From the NCBI RefSeq assembly GCF_001424195.1, contig NZ_LMOO01000006.1:160871-224870 (forward strand): a stretch of 64,000 nt of DNA. The letters run 5' to 3'. A program made the position numbers and the translations under genes. The stretch is from Cellulomonas sp. Leaf334 (GTDB lineage: Bacteria > Actinomycetota > Actinomycetes > Actinomycetales > Cellulomonadaceae). Positions 46,439 through 56,210 of the stretch are shown here, piece by piece; position 1 is the stretch's first letter; the number at the start of each line of letters is the position of its first letter. Below the pieces are notes generated by a model, which was not told the DNA's origin, did no database searches, and saw only the letters and a program-made list of their open reading frames with translations.

Positions 46439-47749
46439 ATGGAGTACCTGGTCGGTTTACTGATCGTGGTCGTGGTGCTGCTGCTGTCCATCGGGCTGCA
46501 CGAGATCGGTCACATGGTGCCCGCCAAGCGCTTCGGTGTCCGGGTGAGCCACTACATGGTGGGCTTCGGTCCGACGCTCTGGTCGCGCACCAAGGGCGAG
46601 ACGGAGTACGGCCTGAAGGCGATCCCGCTCGGCGGCTACGTGCGGCTCGTCGGCATGTACCCGCCCGACGCCGCTGTCGGCAACCCGCCGGCGCGCACCT
46701 GGCTCGGCCGGCTCGCGCGCGACGCCCGTGAGGCCAGCGCCGAGGAGATCCGGCCGGGCGAGGACGCCCGCGCCTTCTACCACCTGTCGACGCCCAAGAA
46801 GCTGGTCGTGATGCTCGGTGGGCCGGTGATGAACCTCCTCATCGCGGTCTTCCTCATGGCGATCGTGCTGGTCGGGATCGGTCTGCCGACGTACACGACG
46901 AACCTCACGAGCGTGTCCACCTGCGTGATCCCGGTCGGCGCCGACCAGTCGCGCGAGTGCACCCCGGCCGACGACGCCGCACCGGCCGCAGCGGCCGGCA
47001 TCGAGCCCGGTGACACGGTCGTGTCCTACGACGGCACCGAGATCACGTCCTGGGACCAGCTCTCCGGCCTGATCCGCGGTTCCGACGCCCAGGCGGTCCC
47101 CATCGTCGTGGAGCGCGACGGGGAGCTGGTGGACCTCACGATCACCCCCATCGTCGCGGACCGTCCCGTGTACGACGAGGCGAACAACCCGGTCCTCGAC
47201 AGCAGCGGCGACCCCGTGACCGAGCCCGTCGGCTTCCTCGGCATCACGCCGTCGCGAGAGCTGGTCCGACAGTCCCTGGTGAGTGTGCCCCGCGAGGTGG
47301 CCAACACGACGTGGCAGACGATCAAGGTCGTCGCCACGCTACCCGCCCGCGTCGGTGACCTGGTCGAGTCGCAGGTGAACGGCACGGTGCGAGACGCGAA
47401 CAGCATCATCGGGGTCGTCGGCGTCGGCCGGTTCGCGGGGGAGATCGCCTCGGTCGACGGCATCGAGTGGCAGCTCAAGGCAGCCGCCCTCCTGCAGATG
47501 CTCGCCGCGCTGAACATCGCCCTGTTCGTCTTCAACCTGATCCCGCTCCCACCGCTCGACGGCGGGCACGTGGCCGCCGCCCTGTGGGAGGGCGGCAAGC
47601 GGCAGGTCGCGCGCGTGCGGGGGCTGCCTCGGCCCGGTCCGTTCGACTCGGCCAAGCTGGTCCCGCTCGCCTACTCCGTCTTCGTCCTGCTCGGCGCGGT
47701 CGGGCTGCTGCTCATCTACGCCGACATCGTGAACCCGGTGCAGATCTGA
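46439..47749 (+). CDS. rseP: Site-2 (RIP) zinc metalloprotease of the RseP/Rip1 type
   Basis: Intramembrane protease that cleaves membrane-bound regulators such as anti-sigma factors. The 436-residue protein has the zinc motif HEIGH (residues 21-25) in its first helix, the FGVRVSHYMVGFGPTLWS segment, a PDZ domain at about 175-300 (GIEPGDTVVSYDGTEI) and the second active-site motif NLIPLPPLDGGHV near 375. The ATG at 46439 follows GGAGGGG. With ispG downstream this is the conserved dxr-rseP-ispG locus, but dxr is 12 kb upstream. The 206-base gap before it shows no gene. Confidence 0.94.
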   Translation: MEYLVGLLIVVVVLLLSIGLHEIGHMVPAKRFGVRVSHYMVGFGPTLWSRTKGETEYGLKAIPLGGYVRLVGMYPPDAAVGNPPARTWLGRLARDAREASAEEIRPGEDARAFYHLSTPKKLVVMLGGPVMNLLIAVFLMAIVLVGIGLPTYTTNLTSVSTCVIPVGADQSRECTPADDAAPAAAAGIEPGDTVVSYDGTEITSWDQLSGLIRGSDAQAVPIVVERDGELVDLTITPIVADRPVYDEANNPVLDSSGDPVTEPVGFLGITPSRELVRQSLVSVPREVANTTWQTIKVVATLPARVGDLVESQVNGTVRDANSIIGVVGVGRFAGEIASVDGIEWQLKAAALLQMLAALNIALFVFNLIPLPPLDGGHVAAALWEGGKRQVARVRGLPRPGPFDSAKLVPLAYSVFVLLGAVGLLLIYADIVNPVQI

Positions 47750-47840
47750 GCCGTCCTGACGCGTGGGGGCCCTGGGGTGATCTCGTGCACACCGGCCCTC
47801 GCGGGCGGGCGCGCCACCTCCCGGGTGCGATGATGAACGG

Positions 47841-49001
47841 GTGAGCATCCCGATCAGCCTCGGCATGCCGGAGGCGCCCCCCTTGGTCCTGGCACCCCGG
47901 CGCAAGACCCGCAAGATCAAGGTCGGCAAGATCGACGTCGGCGGAGACGCCCCCGTGAGCGTCCAGTCGATGTGCACCACGCAGACCACTGACATCAACT
48001 CGACGCTGCAGCAGATCGCCGAGCTGACCGCGGCCGGTTGCGACATCGTCCGGGTGGCCGTCCCGACGCAGGACGACGCCGAGGCGCTCCCCGCCATCGC
48101 GCACAAGTCGCAGATCCCCGTGATCGCGGACATCCACTTCCAGCCGAAGTACGTCTTCGCCGCGATCGACGCCGGCTGCGCCGCGGTCCGCGTGAACCCG
48201 GGCAACATCCGCAAGTTCGACGACCAGGTCAAGGAGATCGCCCGCGCGGCCACCGACGCGGGCACGTCGATCCGGATCGGCGTCAACGCCGGCTCGCTCG
48301 ACCCGCGCCTGCTCGCCAAGTACGGCAAGGCCACCCCGGAGGCGCTCGTCGAGTCCGCCGTGTGGGAGGCGTCGCTGTTCGAGGAGCACGGCTTCCGCGA
48401 CTTCAAGATCTCGGTCAAGCACAACGACCCCGTCATCATGGTCCGCGCCTACGAGCTGCTCTCCGAGCGCGGCGACTGGCCCCTGCACCTCGGCGTGACC
48501 GAGGCCGGGCCCGCGTTCCAGGGCACGATCAAGTCCGCGACCGCGTTCGGCGCCCTGCTGAGCAAGGGCATCGGCGACACCATCCGCGTGTCCCTGTCCG
48601 CGCCGCCGGTCGAGGAGGTCAAGGTCGGGATCCAGATCCTGCAGTCCCTCAACCTGCGCCCCCGCAAGCTCGAGATCGTGTCCTGCCCGTCGTGCGGTCG
48701 CGCCCAGGTCGACGTCTACTCGCTCGCCGAGCGCGTCACGGCCGGGCTCGAGGGCATGGAGGTGCCGCTGCGCGTCGCCGTCATGGGCTGCGTCGTGAAC
48801 GGTCCCGGTGAGGCCCGCGAGGCCGACCTGGGCGTCGCGTCCGGCAACGGCAAGGGCCAGATCTTCGTGCGGGGCGAGGTCATCAAGACCGTCCCCGAGG
48901 CCCTCATCGTGGAGACCCTCATCGAGGAGGCCATGCGTCTCGCCGAGAGCATGGACCCCGTCGAGTCCGGCGACGGCTCGCCGGTCGTCACCGTCGGCTG
49001 A
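47841..49001 (+). CDS. ispG: 4-hydroxy-3-methylbut-2-en-1-yl diphosphate synthase
   Basis: Iron-sulfur enzyme of the MEP pathway that makes HMBPP. The 386-residue protein has a TIM-barrel N-terminal part ([35 protein letters not shown]) and the 4Fe-4S binding residues Cys 282, Cys 285 and Cys 317 with Glu 324 ([19 protein letters not shown]). It completes the isoprenoid pair with dxr at 33135. The GTG at 47841 begins a short variable N-terminus before the conserved RKTRKIKVG. Confidence 0.96.
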   Translation: MSIPISLGMPEAPPLVLAPRRKTRKIKVGKIDVGGDAPVSVQSMCTTQTTDINSTLQQIAELTAAGCDIVRVAVPTQDDAEALPAIAHKSQIPVIADIHFQPKYVFAAIDAGCAAVRVNPGNIRKFDDQVKEIARAATDAGTSIRIGVNAGSLDPRLLAKYGKATPEALVESAVWEASLFEEHGFRDFKISVKHNDPVIMVRAYELLSERGDWPLHLGVTEAGPAFQGTIKSATAFGALLSKGIGDTIRVSLSAPPVEEVKVGIQILQSLNLRPRKLEIVSCPSCGRAQVDVYSLAERVTAGLEGMEVPLRVAVMGCVVNGPGEAREADLGVASGNGKGQIFVRGEVIKTVPEALIVETLIEEAMRLAESMDPVESGDGSPVVTVG

Positions 49002-49081
49002 CAGGTGCTGCCGCCCAGCGTTCACTCGATCAGCGTGTCGGACATGGGGTGAACCGGACGCCCGTGGTGCAGGATCTACCC

Positions 49082-49993
49082 ATGGTGCAACGCCGCGCTG
49101 CTCTGCTCGACGGTCGGGCGGGAGGTCGTGTCCTCGGGGACGTCGACCTCACCGCAGCCCTCGCCGTCTGCGCACGGGACGCCGTCGGCTCCGTCCTCGC
49201 GACCGCCCGGCTCGAACAGGCCGTCGGCCGGACCCTGCGCGCCGCGGGCGGAACCCTGTGGGGCTACGAGGAGGGCGGCGAGCTCCTCGCCGTCTGCTAC
49301 GCCGGGGCGAACATGGTCCCGGTCGCCCCCGTGGACGACCCCCACGTGGTGGGCCGCGCGCTCGACGCCTTCGCGGGGCTCGCCCGCGGGCAGGGTCGGC
49401 GCTGCTCGTCCATCGTCGGACCCGCCGAGGCGGTGCTCGGACTGTGGGGGAGGCTCCGCTACTTCTGGCCGGCCGCCCGGGAGGTACGCGAGGACCAGCC
49501 GTCGATGGTGATCGAGCACGCACCGCTGATCACGGCCGACGCCCGCGTCCGCCGGTCCCGGCCGGAGGAGTTCGACATCGTGCTCCCGGCCTGCGTCCGG
49601 ATGTTCACCGAGGAGGTCGGCTACTCACCCGTCAGTGGCCCGGGGGGACCGTACGAGACGAGGGTGCACGGTCTGATCTCGCAGGGGCGCTCGTTCGTGC
49701 GCATCGACCGCCCGGACGACGTCGACCCCCGGCTCCCCGGGGACGTCGTGTTCAAGGCCGAGCTCGGTGCGGTCGCCGGGGGAGTGGCGCAGGTCCAGGG
49801 CGTCTGGGTGGCGCCGGACCGGCGCGGCGAGCGCCTGTCGGAGGCCGGGATGGCCGCCGTGGTGCAGATCGCCCGCGGTGAGGTCGCGCCGCTGGTGTCG
49901 CTCTACGTGAACAGCTACAACGAGCGGGCGCTCGCGGCGTACCGCGCGGTGGGGTTCCGCCAGGTCGGCACGTACGCCACCGTGCTGTTCTGA
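49082..49993 (+). CDS. DUF4081-GNAT family N-acetyltransferase
   Basis: 303 residues. The N-terminal half (about 1-145) resembles the DUF4081 domain; the C-terminal half is a GNAT fold with the acetyl-CoA segment VQGVWVAPDRRGERLSEAG and the late motif SLYVNSYNERALAAYRAVGF. Proteins of this layout follow ispG in many actinobacteria; the acceptor substrate is unknown. The ATG at 49082 is preceded by AGGA; a GTG at 49049 would add 11 residues. Confidence 0.85.
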   Translation: MVQRRAALLDGRAGGRVLGDVDLTAALAVCARDAVGSVLATARLEQAVGRTLRAAGGTLWGYEEGGELLAVCYAGANMVPVAPVDDPHVVGRALDAFAGLARGQGRRCSSIVGPAEAVLGLWGRLRYFWPAAREVREDQPSMVIEHAPLITADARVRRSRPEEFDIVLPACVRMFTEEVGYSPVSGPGGPYETRVHGLISQGRSFVRIDRPDDVDPRLPGDVVFKAELGAVAGGVAQVQGVWVAPDRRGERLSEAGMAAVVQIARGEVAPLVSLYVNSYNERALAAYRAVGFRQVGTYATVLF

Positions 49994-49997
49994 CGGG

Positions 49998-50888
49998 TCA
50001 GCGCAGCAGCCGGGACATCCGCCGGTCCGCGAGCGGCTTGCCGCCGGTCTGACAGGTCGGGCAGTACTGCAGCGACGAGTCCGCGAACGACACCTCGTGC
50101 ACCGTGTCTCCGCACGGCACGTCGTCCCACCCCGGGCACGGCTGACCGGTCCGGCCGTGGACCTTCATGCCGCGACGCTTGGCGTCCTTGAGCTCGGCGG
50201 CCGGCTTGCCCGACGCGGACCCCACAGCCCCGGTCAGGACCTCGCGGATCGCCTCCCACAGCACGCGGGTGCGGTCGCGGTCGAAGGACTTCGTCATCGC
50301 GAACGGGCTCATCCGGGCGGCGAGCAGGATCTCGTCCGAGTACGCGTTGCCGATCCCGGCGATCGTCCCCTGGTCACGCAGCAGGCCCTTGACCTGCTGG
50401 TTCCGCGACGCGAGCAGCTCCGCCAGGCGGTCCTCGGTGAACTCGTCGGACAGCGGCTCCACCCCCAGCGACGCGATCTGGGGGACGTCGGACGGTTCCT
50501 CGACGACGTGCACCGCGAGCCGCTTGCGCGTCCCCGCCTCGGTGAGGTCGAACCCGGACCCGTCGTCGAAGCGCACCCGCAGCGCGAGCGGTGACTTGCC
50601 GGGCCGCACGGGGTTGGTCGAGAGCTGCTCGGACCAGCGCACCCACCCGGCGCGCGACAGGTGCCAGATCAGGTGCAGCGGCTCACCCGTCGGCGTCGCC
50701 ACCATGAGGTCCAGCCACTTGCCGTGCCGCTGCGCGTCGACGACGGTGCCGCCGACGAGCGCGTCGGGCGGCGGCCGGAACGTCTTCAGTGCGCTGATGG
50801 CACCGATCGACACCTCGGTCACGGCGTGGTCGACCGTCCGCCCGCGCAGGAACTGCGCGAGCGCCTCGACCTCGGGCAGCTCCGGCAC
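49998..50888 (-). CDS. Fpg/Nei-family DNA glycosylase
   Basis: Excises oxidised bases and nicks the abasic site. Fpg/Nei enzymes need proline directly after the start; the GTG at 50888 gives V-P2-E3-LPEVEAL, with the conserved Lys 57 in QRHGKWLDL. The H2TH segment GIGNAYSDEILLAARMSP lies near 190, and a C-terminal zinc finger has Cys pairs (PCPGWDDVPC and YCPTCQ) with unusual spacing in the first pair. Because it lies beside ispG-proS and not polA or smc, it is probably a second Fpg-like paralogue. It faces the GNAT gene across four bases and diverges from proS. Confidence 0.87.
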   Translation of the reverse strand: MPELPEVEALAQFLRGRTVDHAVTEVSIGAISALKTFRPPPDALVGGTVVDAQRHGKWLDLMVATPTGEPLHLIWHLSRAGWVRWSEQLSTNPVRPGKSPLALRVRFDDGSGFDLTEAGTRKRLAVHVVEEPSDVPQIASLGVEPLSDEFTEDRLAELLASRNQQVKGLLRDQGTIAGIGNAYSDEILLAARMSPFAMTKSFDRDRTRVLWEAIREVLTGAVGSASGKPAAELKDAKRRGMKVHGRTGQPCPGWDDVPCGDTVHEVSFADSSLQYCPTCQTGGKPLADRRMSRLLR

Positions 50889-50952
50889 GAGCACCATCCA
50901 ACCGCACGGAATCGCGTACGGCTGAAGGAGCACGGGCAACTAGGCTCCGTCC

Positions 50953-52749
50953 ATGCTCATCCGCCTGTCCCAGCTCTTCTTCCGCACGCTGCGGGAGGAC
51001 CCGGTCGACGCCGAGGTCGCCAGCCACCGTCTGCTCGTGCGCGCGGGCTACATCCGCCGCGCCGCCCCCGGCATCTACACCTGGCTGCCGCTCGGCCTGC
51101 GGGTGCTCGCCAAGGTCGAGCAGGTCGTCCGCGAGGAGATGGCCGCGGCCGGTGCGCAGGAGGTCCACTTCCCGGCGCTGCTGCCCAAGGAGCCGTACGA
51201 GGCGACGGGTCGCTGGACCGAGTACGGGCCGAACATCTTCCGGCTCAAGGACCGCAAGGGCGGTGACTACCTGCTCGCGCCGACGCACGAGGAGATGTTC
51301 ACGCTGTTGGTCAAGGACCTGTACTCGTCGTACAAGGACCTGCCGCTCGCGCTCTACCAGATCCAGACGAAGTACCGCGACGAGGCGCGTCCGCGCGCGG
51401 GCCTCATCCGCGGACGCGAGTTCATCATGAAGGACGCCTACTCGTTCGACGTCGACGACGCCGGGCTCGAAGCCTCCTACCAGGCGCAGCGCGACGCGTA
51501 CCAGCGCATCTTCGACCGTCTCGGGCTGGAGTACGTCGTCGTGGCCGCGACGTCGGGCGCCATGGGCGGCTCGCGCTCCGAGGAGTTCCTCACGCCGACG
51601 GCGATCGGCGAGGACACGTTCGTGCGCTCGCCGGGCGGCTACGCGGCGAACGTCGAGGCGGTCACCACCGTCGTGCCCGACGCGATCCCGTTCGACGACG
51701 CCCCCGCGGCCCACGTGGAGGACACCCCGGACACGCCGACCATCGACACCCTGGTCGCCGTCGCCAACGAGCGGTTCGCGCGCCCGGACCGCCCGTGGAC
51801 CGCCGCCGACACGCTCAAGAACGTCGTCCTCGCCCTCGTGCACCCCAGCGGCGAGCGCGAGCTGCTCGTCGTCGGCCTGCCCGGGGACCGCGAGGTGGAC
51901 CTCAAGCGCCTCGAGGCCTCCGTCGCACCGGCGGAGGTCGAGGCCGCCGGCGACGCCGACTTCGCCCCGCACCCGGAGCTCGTGCGCGGCTACCTCGGAC
52001 CCGACGTCCTCGGCCCGAACGTGCCGGTCGCGGACGGGGAGGAGCGCACCGCCATCCGGTACCTGCTCGACCCGCGGGTCGTGTCGGGCACCCGGTGGAT
52101 CACCGGCGCCAACGAGCACGGCAAGCACGTGTTCGACCTCGTCGCCGGCCGCGACTTCACCGCCGACGGCACCGTCGAGGCCGCCGAGGTGCGCGCGGGC
52201 GACCCGGCTCCGGACGGTTCCGGCCCGCTCGAGCTCGCCCGCGGCATCGAGATCGGCCACATCTTCGCGCTCGGGCGCAAGTACGCCCAGGCGCTCGGCC
52301 TGACGGTGCTGGACCAGAACGGCAAGGCACAGGTGGTGACGATGGGCTCGTACGGCATCGGTGTCACCCGCGTGCTCGCCGCGCTCGCCGAGGCCAACAA
52401 CGACGAGCGCGGGCTCGCCTGGCCGGCGCACGTGGCACCGGCGCACGTCCACGTCGTCGCCACCGGCAAGGACCCGGCGGTCTTCGAGGCCGCCGAGGCG
52501 ATCGCCACCGAGCTCTCGTCGCGCGGTGTCGAGGTCCTCTACGACGACCGTCCGGGCAAGGTGTCGCCCGGCGTGAAGTTCGCCGACGCCGAGCTGCTGG
52601 GCGTCCCGCTGGTGGTCGTCGTCGGCCGCGGGCTGGCCGAGGGCGTCGTCGAGGTCCGTCCGCGGGTCGGCGGCACCACCGAGCAGGTCCCGGTCGCGGA
52701 GGCGGTTGATCGAGTCTCCGCCCTGGTCGCGGCCCTGCTCACGTCCTGA
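50953..52749 (+). CDS. proS: Prolyl-tRNA synthetase (bacterial type)
   Basis: Class II aminoacyl-tRNA synthetase. The 598-residue length and the editing (INS/YbaK-like) insertion at about residues 230-410 mark the bacterial long form. Motif 2 is [20 protein letters not shown] near 140, motif 3 is [14 protein letters not shown] near 465 and the C-terminal anticodon-binding domain follows ([20 protein letters not shown]). The ATG at 50953 begins [17 protein letters not shown], the usual start. Confidence 0.97.
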   Translation: MLIRLSQLFFRTLREDPVDAEVASHRLLVRAGYIRRAAPGIYTWLPLGLRVLAKVEQVVREEMAAAGAQEVHFPALLPKEPYEATGRWTEYGPNIFRLKDRKGGDYLLAPTHEEMFTLLVKDLYSSYKDLPLALYQIQTKYRDEARPRAGLIRGREFIMKDAYSFDVDDAGLEASYQAQRDAYQRIFDRLGLEYVVVAATSGAMGGSRSEEFLTPTAIGEDTFVRSPGGYAANVEAVTTVVPDAIPFDDAPAAHVEDTPDTPTIDTLVAVANERFARPDRPWTAADTLKNVVLALVHPSGERELLVVGLPGDREVDLKRLEASVAPAEVEAAGDADFAPHPELVRGYLGPDVLGPNVPVADGEERTAIRYLLDPRVVSGTRWITGANEHGKHVFDLVAGRDFTADGTVEAAEVRAGDPAPDGSGPLELARGIEIGHIFALGRKYAQALGLTVLDQNGKAQVVTMGSYGIGVTRVLAALAEANNDERGLAWPAHVAPAHVHVVATGKDPAVFEAAEAIATELSSRGVEVLYDDRPGKVSPGVKFADAELLGVPLVVVVGRGLAEGVVEVRPRVGGTTEQVPVAEAVDRVSALVAALLTS

Positions 52750-52760
52750 CCCTCGCCACG

Positions 52761-52804
52761 ACGTCCGAGCATCCGGTCGCCCCGACGACCGGATGCTCGG
52801 ACGT
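52761..52804. terminator. Bidirectional terminator between proS and the DUF4439 gene
   Basis: A perfect 19-base inverted repeat (acgtccgagcatccggtcg at 52761-52779 and its complement at 52786-52804) with the six-base loop ccccga. It lies 12 bases after the proS stop and 16 bases before the convergent stop, so it can serve both genes. Confidence 0.88.
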
Positions 52805-52819
52805 TCGCCGAGGAGCGGG

Positions 52820-53872
52820 TCAGCCCGTCGGTTGCTGTGCCCGCTCCGGCAGGCCCGGGAAGGGGACCGGGGTGGCACCCCAGACGGCGGCGTCGAGGGT
52901 GGCCCGGCGCAGGCCCTCGATCAGCGTCGCCCGGCTACCGGCGCCCGCCTGCGCGACGGCGTTCGCGTAGGCGTCGGCGACGGCCGTCTCGAGCGTGCGC
53001 CCGAGGGCGGTCGCGACGGTCGGGTCATCGAGTCCTGCAGGCAGCGTGTAGGCCGCGCGGCGAGGATCCTGCGCGGACCCGTCGATCCCGGCGGCAGCCG
53101 CCCAGTCCTCGCTGCGGACACGGTGCGAGGCTGCGGTGGACGCGGCCGTCGCGCGCCGCTCGGCGGAGCTCTTGGCGGCGATGACCTCGAACCCGTAGCC
53201 GGCCTCGTCGTGCACGAGCGCGAGCACCCCGACCTCAGCGGTGGACAACGCGTCGCCAGGGGGTGCGGTGCTGTCGGGGCTGGGTGTCGGGTCGGTCGGT
53301 GCGGCGGGCTCGTCCTGGACGAGCGACGGCACCTCGGCGCCGGTGGCCTGCGCGAGCCGGGTCGCCAGCTCGCCACGGGAGGTCGCGACGGAGGCGAGCA
53401 AGCGCGCGAGCGGCCCGTCAGTCACGGCGTCGGCATCGGTCAGTGCCGTGCGCGTCGCCTCCGCGAGCTCCTCCAGGACCTCGGCCACCGACGACGTCGG
53501 CGGCGTGCTGGTGGCGGTGGGGGAGCCGGTCGGTGCCGGCAGCCCGGAGACGTACACCCCGCCGAGCTGATCCGCGTGCTGGTCGGAGAACCCGGTGACG
53601 TCGGCGAGCACGGGGGCGACCGGCTCGACGGCACCGTCGGGGAGGAGCGTGGCAGCGCTCGCCGCGGCAGAGAGGGCGAGCGAGTCGGCGACCGTCCGCG
53701 CCCGGACCTGCTCGACGGCGTCGGGGCTGGGCTCGACCGGAGGCGGCGTCTCCACCCGGAGCCCGCAGGCGGCGAGCGTGAGAACCGTCACTGCGGCGGC
53801 GAGCGCGCGCACGAGGACCCGCCCCGGGCGCGCGTGATCCCGGTGGTCTGCAGGGTTCTCGTCCACGCTCAT
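52820..53872 (-). CDS. DUF4439 lipoprotein
   Basis: 350 residues with a lipoprotein signal (TVLTLAACG, Cys 36). The C-terminal part (from about 220, LVHDEAGYGFEVIAAKSSAE) matches the ferritin-like DUF4439 domain encoded beside proS-rimP in many actinobacteria. The middle contains a Pro/Ser/Thr-rich linker (PAAPTDPTPSPDSTAPP). It is expected on the outer face of the membrane; the function is unknown. It is divergent from rimP, sharing a 129-base upstream region. Confidence 0.82.
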   Translation of the reverse strand: MSVDENPADHRDHARPGRVLVRALAAAVTVLTLAACGLRVETPPPVEPSPDAVEQVRARTVADSLALSAAASAATLLPDGAVEPVAPVLADVTGFSDQHADQLGGVYVSGLPAPTGSPTATSTPPTSSVAEVLEELAEATRTALTDADAVTDGPLARLLASVATSRGELATRLAQATGAEVPSLVQDEPAAPTDPTPSPDSTAPPGDALSTAEVGVLALVHDEAGYGFEVIAAKSSAERRATAASTAASHRVRSEDWAAAAGIDGSAQDPRRAAYTLPAGLDDPTVATALGRTLETAVADAYANAVAQAGAGSRATLIEGLRRATLDAAVWGATPVPFPGLPERAQQPTG

Positions 53873-54001
53873 CGCCGGTGATCCTGCCATGCCGCGGGGC
53901 CGCGGCCGTCGGGCACGCGCGGACTCGTTACTGTGGTCCCACAACATCACAGGGTCGCAACGTCGCTCGCCGACGACCCGCTGGACCGACAGGAGGCTGA
54001 C

Positions 54002-54586
54002 ATGGTCGCGCCAGCACACCCAGCACATGCTGACGGGGTCCGGCGCGTCGTGGAGCCCGCCGTCGAAGCCACCGGGCTCCTGCTCGAGGACGTCACGGTG
54101 CGCAAGGCGGGCTCGCGGTCCGTCGTCGAGGTGGTCCTCGACGTCACGGAGGACGACGAGGACGGTCTGGATCTCGACCGTGTCGCCGAGGCCACCCGAG
54201 CGGTCTCCGACGCCCTCGACGCCGCCGACATCATCGTCGGCGAGTACACCCTGGACGTGATGAGCCCCGGTGTCGACCGCGCCCTGACGGAGCGTCGCCA
54301 CTTCACGCACGCGGTCGGGCACCTGGTCACGGTGACCCTGTCGGACGGTGGCACGCTCGCCGGCCGCCTGACGGAGGTGGACCGCTCCGACGACTCGATC
54401 GTCGTCGTGCCCGTGACGCCCGGGCTCAAGGGCCGCAAGCCGGTGGTGGGCGCGCCCGTGCGCGTGCCCCTGTCGGACGTGCGCCACGCGCACGTCGAGG
54501 TGGACCTGTCGGGCATCGGCCCTGTGGACGACGTGGACCCAGACGAGATGGCCGGCCCCGACGCCGCTGCCGGCAAGGAGAGCTGA
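54002..54586 (+). CDS. rimP: Ribosome maturation factor RimP
   Basis: Needed for 30S maturation. The 194-residue protein has [20 protein letters not shown], the [17 protein letters not shown] helix and [20 protein letters not shown], the family signature, followed by the C-terminal Sm-like barrel and an acidic tail. The ATG at 54002 has AGGAGG upstream. Its stop precedes the nusA ATG by one base, giving the conserved rimP-nusA-ylxR-infB order. Confidence 0.95.
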   Translation: MVAPAHPAHADGVRRVVEPAVEATGLLLEDVTVRKAGSRSVVEVVLDVTEDDEDGLDLDRVAEATRAVSDALDAADIIVGEYTLDVMSPGVDRALTERRHFTHAVGHLVTVTLSDGGTLAGRLTEVDRSDDSIVVVPVTPGLKGRKPVVGAPVRVPLSDVRHAHVEVDLSGIGPVDDVDPDEMAGPDAAAGKES

Positions 54587-54587
54587 G

Positions 54588-55661
54588 ATGGACATCGACA
54601 TGCAGACGCTGCGGCTGCTCGAGCGCGAACGGGAGATCAGCCTCGACGTGCTGGTCTCCGCGATCGAGCAGGCGCTGTTGTCCGCCTACCACCGCACGCC
54701 GGGCGCGCAGACGCGGGCCCGGGTCGAGGTGGACCGCAAGACCGGGCACGTGACCGTGTGGGCGCGCGAGGCCGCACCGGTGGTGGAGCCCGACGACGAG
54801 GGCATCGCGCCGCCGCCCGGTCCCGACGGGCCCGAGTTCGACGACACCCCGGACGGGTTCGGCCGCATCGCGACCGCGACCGCCCGCCAGGTCATCGTGC
54901 AGCGCCTGCGGGACGCCGAGGACGACCAGGTGCTCGGCGCGTTCCGCGGCAAGGAGGGTGAGGTCCTCGGCGGAGTCATCCAGCAGGGGCGTGACCCGCG
55001 GACGGTGCTCATCGACGTCGGCGGCACCGAGGCGGTCCTGCCCGCGCACGAGCAGGTCCCGGGCGAGGAGTACGTGCACGGCGACCGGATCCGCGGCTAC
55101 GTCCTGGAGGTCGCCCGGGGTCAGCGCGGCCCGCAGGTCACCCTGTCGCGGACCCACCCGAACCTCGTGCGCAAGCTGTTCGAGCTCGAGGTCCCCGAGG
55201 TCGCCGACGGGACCGTGGAGATCACCGCGATGGCGCGTGAGGCCGGTCACCGCACCAAGATGTCCGTCCGCGCGACCGTGGCCGGCGTCAACGCCAAGGG
55301 CGCCTGCATCGGCCCGATGGGTGGCCGGGTGCGCGCCGTCATGGCCGAGCTGCACGGCGAGAAGATCGACATCGTCGACCACGCCGACGACCCGGCGGAG
55401 ATGATCGCCCACGCCCTCTCGCCCGCCCGGGTGCTCTCCGTGACGGTCGTCGACCCCGTGGCGCGTGCGGCCCGCGTGATCGTGCCGGACTACCAGCTGT
55501 CGCTCGCCATCGGCAAGGAGGGGCAGAACGCCCGCCTGGCCGCGAAGCTGACGGGGTGGCGCATCGACATCCGGTCCGACGCCGAGGTGCCGGGAGAGAG
55601 CCTGCCGCACGGCGCCGACGGCGCCGACGGTGCCCATGGTGCAGCGGACGGCAGTGAGTGA
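54588..55661 (+). CDS. nusA: Transcription termination/antitermination factor NusA
   Basis: Binds RNA polymerase and nascent RNA. The 357-residue protein has the N-terminal domain ([17 protein letters not shown]), an S1 domain at about 130-205 ([19 protein letters not shown]) and two KH domains ([20 protein letters not shown] near 240; [20 protein letters not shown] near 305), with a short tail. It lacks the additional acidic repeats of enterobacterial NusA, as is normal in actinobacteria. The ATG at 54588 lies one base after rimP. Confidence 0.96.
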   Translation: MDIDMQTLRLLEREREISLDVLVSAIEQALLSAYHRTPGAQTRARVEVDRKTGHVTVWAREAAPVVEPDDEGIAPPPGPDGPEFDDTPDGFGRIATATARQVIVQRLRDAEDDQVLGAFRGKEGEVLGGVIQQGRDPRTVLIDVGGTEAVLPAHEQVPGEEYVHGDRIRGYVLEVARGQRGPQVTLSRTHPNLVRKLFELEVPEVADGTVEITAMAREAGHRTKMSVRATVAGVNAKGACIGPMGGRVRAVMAELHGEKIDIVDHADDPAEMIAHALSPARVLSVTVVDPVARAARVIVPDYQLSLAIGKEGQNARLAAKLTGWRIDIRSDAEVPGESLPHGADGADGAHGAADGSE

Positions 55662-55695
55662 CCTCACGTGTGACGCCGCCGGAGCCGCGGCGCGG

Positions 55696-55701
55696 TAGAC
55701 T
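55696..55701 (+). promoter_or_regulatory. Possible -10 element before ylxR-infB
   Basis: TAGACT at 55696-55701 in gcggtagacttgc fits the actinobacterial -10 pattern; a GTGACG-like -35 lies 20 bases upstream, which is long. It could be an internal promoter in the 125-base gap after nusA. Confidence 0.3.
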
Positions 55702-55786
55702 TGCTGCGGCTGGGCCGGATGTCCGGCTCCTCCCGTCGAGCCGGCGGATCCCACAGACAGCTCAACAGCAGCAACACGTCTCTGGC

Positions 55787-56062
55787 ATGGGTCCGCTCCG
55801 CACGTGCGTGGGGTGCCGAGCCACCGGCCCGAGGTCAGCCCTGCTGAGGGTGGTCGCTGTCACCGAGGGTTCAGTCGAACTCGTCGTGGACGTCGCTCGC
55901 CGGATGCCGGGCAGGGGGGCATGGCTGCACCCCGATCCTGGATGTCTCGAGAAGGCCGAACGCCGGCGTGCGTTCGGGCGCGCCCTGCGAGTTGCAGGGC
56001 AGCCCGGCACGGACGCGGTCCACCGCCACCTCGAGCAGCAGGAGCAGGACGTCGTCGGGTAG
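55787..56062 (+). CDS. ylxR: YlxR/RnpM-family RNA-binding protein
   Basis: 91-residue protein starting MGPLRTCVGCRATGPRSAL and containing GRGAWLHPDPGCLEKAERR, the signature of the YlxR family encoded between nusA and infB. Family members bind RNA and have been linked to regulation of RNase P and gene expression. The ATG at 55787 gives the conserved N-terminus; the upstream open frame is not conserved-looking. The gene ends 49 bases before the chain of mini-frames in the infB leader. Confidence 0.9.
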   Translation: MGPLRTCVGCRATGPRSALLRVVAVTEGSVELVVDVARRMPGRGAWLHPDPGCLEKAERRRAFGRALRVAGQPGTDAVHRHLEQQEQDVVG

Positions 56063-56111
56063 TTCCCGGCGGCGAGGCCGATCGTCGATACGGAAAGCGG
56101 GTTGGAAGCCG

Positions 56112-56168
56112 ATGGCTGCCCGATGAGCACGCACCGATGAGTACCCAGCGATGAGTACCCAGCACTAA
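56112..56168 (+). promoter_or_regulatory. Chain of four overlapping minimal ORFs in the infB leader
   Basis: Four tiny frames follow one another: 56112-56126 encodes MAAR, 56123-56140 MSTHR, 56137-56154 MSTQR and 56151-56168 MSTQH, each with its own stop. Each stop overlaps the next ATG as ATGA, so a ribosome could terminate and restart three times within 57 bases. The DNA basis is a 14-base tandem repeat (cgatgagtacccag at 56135 and 56149, with a diverged copy at 56121). The last frame ends 42 bases before the infB GTG. A role in sensing initiation or IF2 levels is inference. Confidence 0.6.
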
Positions 56169-56171
56169 CGA

Positions 56172-56197
56172 CGGTCCGACCCTGTCCGGGCGGACCG
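56172..56197 (+). other. Hairpin between the mini-ORF chain and the infB start
   Basis: cggtccg (56172-56178) and cggaccg (56191-56197) pair around a 12-base loop that can add ccc/ggg pairs. The stem ends four bases before the infB ribosome binding site (AGGAGAG, 56202-56208), so its folding could affect IF2 initiation. Confidence 0.5.
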
Positions 56198-56210
56198 AGA
56201 CAGGAGAGAT

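Noticed and set aside
43555-46491. 978-codon minus-strand frame across the saccharopine dehydrogenase-like gene and gabT
   Set aside because: Out of frame with gabT, Arg/Gly-rich, no domains; a shadow of two good genes.
49016-49056. gttcac / gtgaac inverted pair before the GNAT gene
   Set aside because: Arms are only six bases with a long loop; expected by chance at this GC content.
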